Positions 59,580 through 64,000 of a DNA stretch of 64,000 nt are shown here, piece after piece. The position numbers and the translations under genes were made by a program. The notes beneath the pieces were generated by a model. The model was given only the letters and a program-made list of their open reading frames with translations, was not told where the DNA came from and made no database searches. Within the stretch, counting starts at the first letter, position 1. Every line of letters begins with the position of its first letter. The stretch spans positions 992,001 through 1,056,000 of the forward strand of contig CBDDLM010000004.1 in assembly GCA_965230665.1 (NCBI GenBank). The letters are read 5' to 3'. The DNA comes from JAGNRR01 sp965230665. Lineage in GTDB: Bacteria > Bacteroidota > Bacteroidia > Chitinophagales > Chitinophagaceae.

Positions 59580-62216
59580 ATGAAACTAAGAATAGCAGGG
59601 CTAGAGCCTTTACAAGTATTTGAAGGTAGTAACTTTATTAATGTTGGTGAACGAACCAATGTTACGGGATCTAGAAAGTTTGCAAGACTAATCCGTGAGG
59701 GAAATTATGAAGAAGCTTTAACGGTGGCCCTACAACAGGTAGAGAATGGTGCACAAATCATCGATGTCAATATGGACGATGCCTTACTGGATGGCGTTGC
59801 TGCCATGACAACTTTCTTAAATCTAGTGCAAGCCGAGCCTAGTATTGCGAAAGTCCCGATCATGATTGATAGTAGCAAATTTGATATTATAGAGGCAGGG
59901 TTAAAATGTGTACAGGGTAAATGTATTGTAAATTCCATCTCACTAAAAGAAGGCGAACATAGCTTTAAACAACAAGCAAAAATTTGCCAACGTTATGGGG
60001 CAGCGGTGGTCGTAATGGCCTTTGATGAAAAAGGGCAAGCGGACACATTAGAACGACGAATAGACGTTTGTTCACGTGCCTATAAAATACTCACCGAAGA
60101 GATTGGCTACGATCCGAGTGACATAATTTTTGATCCAAATGTTTTTGCTGTTGCAACTGGTCTTGAAGAACATAATAACTATGCAATAGATTTTATTGAA
60201 GCAACCTATCAGTTAAAACAAAAGTTTCCAAAAGTTTCCATCAGTGGAGGTATTAGCAATCTTTCTTTTTCATTTAGGGGAAATAATTATGTGCGCGAAG
60301 CAATGCACAGCATCTTTCTTTATTATGCTATTCAGAAAGGACTGAATATGGGAATCATCAACGCTGGTGCGTTGCCTATATACGATACAATAGAACCAGT
60401 TCTAAAAAAAGCCATAGAAGATGTTCTTTTTAATAGAAACGAAGAGGCCACGGACTACTTAATAGAATTTGCTGAAGGGCTAAAAAACAAAAAAGGTACC
60501 GAACAAAAAAAGGATCAACTCGAATGGCGAGCCAACTCCGTAGCAGAAAGACTATCACATGCCTTAGTTCATGGGATTACCGAGTTTATTGATGAAGATA
60601 CAGAAGAGGCCAGACAACATTACAATAAGCCTTTAGACGTTATTGAAGGTCCGTTGATGGCAGGAATGAACGTAGTAGGGGATCTTTTTGGAAGCGGAAA
60701 AATGTTTTTACCTCAAGTAGTAAAAAGCGCCAGAGTCATGAAAAAATCTGTTGCTTACCTAACACCGTTTATTGAGGAAGAAAAAACCGAAACACAAGAT
60801 GCACTAAAAGTTTTACTTGCAACTGTGAAAGGCGATGTCCACGACATTGGTAAAAATATTGTTGGTGTAGTGCTCGGTTGTAATGGTTACGATGTAATAG
60901 ACTTGGGCGTAATGGTTCCGACAGAGAAAATATTGGATGAAGCAGAAAAACAGAATGTAGATGTTATTGGTTTAAGTGGCCTTATCACCCCATCGCTTGA
61001 TGAGATGGTTGGTGTTGCCAGAGAAATGAAAAAACGAAATTTGAATCTTCCCTTACTAATAGGAGGTGCTACGACAAGCCGTATGCATACCGCTGTAAAA
61101 ATTTCACCTGAATATGAACATGGTGTTCTACATGTACTGGACGCAAGCAAGGGTGTAACAACTGTTGGAGCATTATTTCAAGAGAACAAAGGCTCACAGC
61201 TTCTAACTAAAACGAAAGAAGAATACGACAAATTAAGGGAGAGCTTTCTTAATAAGAAAACAGAAAAACAGCTGATCTCCTATGCTCATGCCAAAGACAA
61301 TAAAGTTAAAATTGACTGGAGCTCTTTCGAATCAAGGACACCAAACGTCCTAGGTATACAAAAGGTAGAAGTTGATATCGGTACGCTTAGGAAATACCTA
61401 GATTGGACACCATTCTTTATTACCTGGGAAATGCATGGCAAATATCCAACCATTTTGCAAGATGAAATAGTCGGTACTGAAGCGACAAAATTGTTTAATG
61501 ATGCTAATGAACTCTTAGATAAAATTGAACGTGAAGGTTGGCTAACTCCGCAAGCAACCTTTGGTATTTATGAGGCCTATGCCACGGGTGATGATGTACT
61601 ACTTGCTAATGGGACACAACTCAATTTTCTTCGTCAACAATCGAAAAAATCTGCGACCCAACCCAATTTTAGTTTGGCTGATTTTATTTGCCCAAAAGCT
61701 GAACAAAAGAAAGATTTTATAGGAGCCTTTGCCGTTACTATTCATGGTATTGAGCCCTATATTAAACAGTACGAGGAAGCTCATGATGACTATAATAAAA
61801 TCATGCTTCAGGCTGTAGCCGATCGTTTGGCTGAAGCCTGTGCTGAATATCTACATAAAGAGGTTCGCACAAACTATTGGGGGTATTCCAAACATGAGCA
61901 ATTACAAAATGAAGATTTAATCCGTGAAAAATATCAGGGCATTCGTCCAGCACCAGGTTATCCCGCTTGTCCAGATCATACCGAAAAATACAAACTCTTT
62001 GAACTACTCGGAGGTGAAAAAAATACAGGTATAACTCTCACCGAGAGTTTAGCTATGTATCCAGCATCTTCAGTAAGCGGTTGGTATTTCTCACACCCTG
62101 AAAGTAAATATTTTGGAATTGGGAAGATAAAGGAAGATCAGATCCAGGATTATGCGAAACGAAAGGGAGCCTCGGAAGAGTATATAAAAAAATGGCTCGG
62201 ACAGAACTTAGCCTAA
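59580..62216 (+). CDS. metH: MetH C-terminal modules: folate, cobalamin and reactivation domains
   Basis: 878 residues. A pterin-binding barrel (about 1-310, FINVGERTNVTGSRKFARL), a four-helix cap (about 320-400), the cobalamin domain with DVHDIG (Asp419, His421, Gly424) plus GLSGLITPS and LLIGGATTS, and an activation domain (about 580-878) with RPAPGYPACPDHTEK (about 790) that binds S-adenosylmethionine. Together with the upstream protein it makes methionine from homocysteine and methyltetrahydrofolate. Split MetH is seen in some Bacteroidota. The reactivation domain needs an electron donor not encoded here. Confidence 0.95.
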   Translation: MKLRIAGLEPLQVFEGSNFINVGERTNVTGSRKFARLIREGNYEEALTVALQQVENGAQIIDVNMDDALLDGVAAMTTFLNLVQAEPSIAKVPIMIDSSKFDIIEAGLKCVQGKCIVNSISLKEGEHSFKQQAKICQRYGAAVVVMAFDEKGQADTLERRIDVCSRAYKILTEEIGYDPSDIIFDPNVFAVATGLEEHNNYAIDFIEATYQLKQKFPKVSISGGISNLSFSFRGNNYVREAMHSIFLYYAIQKGLNMGIINAGALPIYDTIEPVLKKAIEDVLFNRNEEATDYLIEFAEGLKNKKGTEQKKDQLEWRANSVAERLSHALVHGITEFIDEDTEEARQHYNKPLDVIEGPLMAGMNVVGDLFGSGKMFLPQVVKSARVMKKSVAYLTPFIEEEKTETQDALKVLLATVKGDVHDIGKNIVGVVLGCNGYDVIDLGVMVPTEKILDEAEKQNVDVIGLSGLITPSLDEMVGVAREMKKRNLNLPLLIGGATTSRMHTAVKISPEYEHGVLHVLDASKGVTTVGALFQENKGSQLLTKTKEEYDKLRESFLNKKTEKQLISYAHAKDNKVKIDWSSFESRTPNVLGIQKVEVDIGTLRKYLDWTPFFITWEMHGKYPTILQDEIVGTEATKLFNDANELLDKIEREGWLTPQATFGIYEAYATGDDVLLANGTQLNFLRQQSKKSATQPNFSLADFICPKAEQKKDFIGAFAVTIHGIEPYIKQYEEAHDDYNKIMLQAVADRLAEACAEYLHKEVRTNYWGYSKHEQLQNEDLIREKYQGIRPAPGYPACPDHTEKYKLFELLGGEKNTGITLTESLAMYPASSVSGWYFSHPESKYFGIGKIKEDQIQDYAKRKGASEEYIKKWLGQNLA

Positions 62217-62248
62217 ATTTTTAACTTTTCGTATTCTTCAAGACTCGA

Positions 62249-62256
62249 TATATTCG
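62249..62256 (+). promoter_or_regulatory. -7 box TATATTCG of the 62277 gene
   Basis: One mismatch to TAnnTTTG, 20 bp before the ATG at 62277 and identical to the box at 27089-27096. A TTCG (62228-62231) lies 17 bp upstream as a possible -33 element. Confidence 0.4.
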
Positions 62257-62276
62257 TAGTCTTAACTGATAGTTTT

Positions 62277-63218
62277 ATGAAATTAAAAATAAGTCTGGTA
62301 CTCCTTTGTATCCTTGGATTGCATGCACTTAGCCATGCGCAAAATCGATTACAATTCTCTGATCTTTATTTTGTAGGCGGTGCTAGTGGAGTGCTTACCG
62401 GACCACTTGGTAACTTTGAGGTAAATAATCTTGAAAGAAACCTCTTCCAACCAAACACCTTAAGACCTAATAACAACACATTTGATATAGATTGGGAAAA
62501 TCGAGTTAGATTGAATACTCAAATCGGTTTAATGGCAGGCTGGAACGTTAGAGGTACTAGATTGGGACGACAAAAAATAAGAATTGGCTTTACGGCCGGG
62601 AGCTATCATGTGAATTGGGATAATAACTACCAGGCGAAAGATGTCTATAGAATTGATACGCTTGTTTCTCAACAAACGGGAGAGGAGTATTATATCGACT
62701 CGACGCGTGTCCGCACGCTAGACTATGAACATATTGCTCAAATGTTTAATCTTCATTTTGACTATCTGGTGTATTTAAACCCTAGAAATAAACTCACTTT
62801 TTATACTGGTGTTGGTGCTCAACTTGGCATTTCATTAAGTAATACGGTCACAGCTACCTACTATGAATATGACGCCTTCGACAACTACGACTTGGACTAT
62901 TACAAAGATAAAAAAGACTATGATCACAAGTACGATAAGGATGAGGATAATAATTACTTCCGAAATACTAAAACGCTTTCGCCAACCACCAATATAAGTG
63001 CTCATGCTCTAGTAGGTTTTAACTATCGCCTCTCTAAAAGGAGTCGTTTTCTTAGACATGTTCATCTCTTCAACGAGCTCCAACTTGGTTTGCAACTAAA
63101 TCAAATGGAAATTATTGATCCCAGTATTGGTTTTAACGTAGGGTTTCAAATGGGGATGCGCATTTCATTCAATAGACCAAAATCTAAGACGCCAGTAAAA
63201 CGTCGTAAAAGATATTAG
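62277..63218 (+). CDS. Outer-membrane beta-barrel with Asp/Tyr/Lys-rich loop
   Basis: 313 residues. Signal peptide (about 1-21, ending SHAQ), then barrel strands (LYFVGGASGVLTG, QIGLMAGWNVRG, KIRIGFTAGSYHVNW, LTFYTGVGAQLGISLS, ISAHALVGFNYRL, GFNVGFQMGMRISF). Between two strands (about 199-233) is a loop of over 30 residues made mostly of Asp, Tyr, Lys, Asn and Glu. It should face the outside and may bind cations. The C-terminus is basic (TPVKRRKRY) after the last strand. No family recognised beyond OMP_b-brl. Confidence 0.7.
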   Translation: MKLKISLVLLCILGLHALSHAQNRLQFSDLYFVGGASGVLTGPLGNFEVNNLERNLFQPNTLRPNNNTFDIDWENRVRLNTQIGLMAGWNVRGTRLGRQKIRIGFTAGSYHVNWDNNYQAKDVYRIDTLVSQQTGEEYYIDSTRVRTLDYEHIAQMFNLHFDYLVYLNPRNKLTFYTGVGAQLGISLSNTVTATYYEYDAFDNYDLDYYKDKKDYDHKYDKDEDNNYFRNTKTLSPTTNISAHALVGFNYRLSKRSRFLRHVHLFNELQLGLQLNQMEIIDPSIGFNVGFQMGMRISFNRPKSKTPVKRRKRY

Positions 63219-63275
63219 AATCATCATTACGCTTAAACAGATAGGTCGGAATTCTTGTATATTTACTGCTGACTT

Positions 63276-64000
63276 ATGAAGATTGATAACTGGTTAAGCA
63301 ATTCGAACGTACAATTTGTTTTAGTTGTACTCATTGCCATAGCTTATGTTAGTACTCCGCAAGCAGTTCTCCAAAACGATTTAGACAGTGCTGTACGATG
63401 GGCATCTGACCATTTGTTTAGTCTGGGTAGTAAAAATTTATTGCTTTATCCTCATACGAATGGGCCTCTATTTTTCTTAAAGTTTCCATCGCCATTTGGT
63501 CAGAGCATCCTGATCTCCGTAATATTTGATGTTATTACCAAAGCATCTCTTGGATGGTACATCCTTTTATTAGTTCGGCTCTTTCGTCCACAAAATATTT
63601 GGCTTCCGTTTGTTATCCTTATCGCCCTTTATACTTTTCTAACATTCGATTTTATTATCATATCCATCGTCCTAGGTTGTAGTCTTCTTAGCTTGAACAC
63701 AGACCGTTTTTACACGCTCCTTCCTGGCATACTTATATTAACGATTTCAATTTTCATAAAAGCTTCTATCAGCTTCCCATCTTTGTTCATATTCGGTAGT
63801 ACCCTTTTAGTACTCGTTTGGCGGAAAGAATATCTAAGATCAGCTCTTTTGGCTGGTACTTTTATACTGTTTTTTGTTATCCTGACGGTTAGCTTGTATG
63901 GCTTCAATATTGATGGCTTCGTTTGTGTTATACAATCTTTTATAAAGACATTAGGATATGGTAGTGATCAGGCTATCTATTTTAATAACTTTCCTTTTTA
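63276..64000 (+). CDS. Polytopic membrane protein, cut by window edge
   Basis: 241 complete codons are visible from ATG 63276 and the frame is open to the last base. About five or six hydrophobic helices (near 14-31, 80-100, 107-127, 145-162, 169-181, 190-212). After the first helix comes NDLDSAVRWASDHLFSLG and YPHTNGPLFFLKFPSPFGQ, an extracytoplasmic stretch with several aromatic residues. This recalls glycosyltransferase-C-like integral membrane enzymes, whose catalytic Asp lies in the first periplasmic loop, but the visible part is too short to be sure. Confidence 0.6.
   Translation, partial: MKIDNWLSNSNVQFVLVVLIAIAYVSTPQAVLQNDLDSAVRWASDHLFSLGSKNLLLYPHTNGPLFFLKFPSPFGQSILISVIFDVITKASLGWYILLLVRLFRPQNIWLPFVILIALYTFLTFDFIIISIVLGCSLLSLNTDRFYTLLPGILILTISIFIKASISFPSLFIFGSTLLVLVWRKEYLRSALLAGTFILFFVILTVSLYGFNIDGFVCVIQSFIKTLGYGSDQAIYFNNFPF

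Noticed and set aside
1..64000. CRISPR arrays, IS elements, prophage or tRNA genes
   Set aside because: Looked for in the gaps; no regularly spaced repeats, transposase-like frames, integrase or tRNA-like cloverleafs were seen.

Overview
The window is chromosomal DNA of a low-GC member of the Bacteroidota. Four things indicate this: type IX secretion (T9SS) components and cargo (PorT next to ubiE, a T9SS sorting domain), several TonB-dependent receptors with N-terminal carboxypeptidase-regulatory-like domains, promoter boxes of the Bacteroidota type TAnnTTTG, and a mraZ-to-ftsZ division cluster lacking murF and ddl. I cannot name the genus. I saw no phage, transposon, CRISPR, rRNA or tRNA, so this is core chromosome with an iron/heme-uptake district at the left end.

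Left region (1-18.1 kb). A leftward iron cluster encodes a DUF4856 lipoprotein, two imelysin (M75) lipoproteins, an HTTM membrane protein and a FecA-like receptor. A second leftward cluster encodes a T9SS-sorted HmuY-like protein, a TonB-dependent receptor and an HmuY-like lipoprotein. DUF6607/DoxX genes, an eight-helix membrane protein, a TolB-like propeller and an M28 peptidase run rightward. Six promoters here share one layout: two 9-bp direct repeats (consensus TTCCYGATT) about 21 bp apart, then 27-28 bp to a -7 box. This looks like the control signal of one iron/heme regulon and is the main finding.

Middle region (18.2-46 kb). Mixed housekeeping genes come first: a small arginine-rich repeat protein, amidohydrolase, purS, nadK, a BamA/TamA-like protein, a beta-CASP nuclease, engB, ubiE and porT. 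The uninterrupted leftward division/cell-wall operon follows: mraZ-rsmH-ftsL-like-ftsI-murE-mraY-murD-ftsW-murG-murC-ftsQ-ftsA-ftsZ. Upstream of mraZ lie 10-bp-phased TGGGA boxes (MraZ autoregulation) and a perfect DnaA box. FtsQ, FtsA and FtsZ all carry long charged tails.

Right region (46-64 kb). This holds a transglutaminase-like membrane protein, dihydroorotase, a Wzi/RemB-like barrel, an M48 lipoprotein peptidase, a spermidine-synthase-like methyltransferase, a thioesterase, a GT2 glycosyltransferase, pdxH (preceded by an unlisted 42-residue membrane protein and a terminator touching its start codon), a TsaC/Sua5-like protein, an O-antigen-ligase-like protein and a two-component system. 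A methionine synthase split into two genes follows. Its leader folds as a SAM-II-type pseudoknot beginning at the predicted transcription start. An outer-membrane barrel and a truncated membrane protein end the window.
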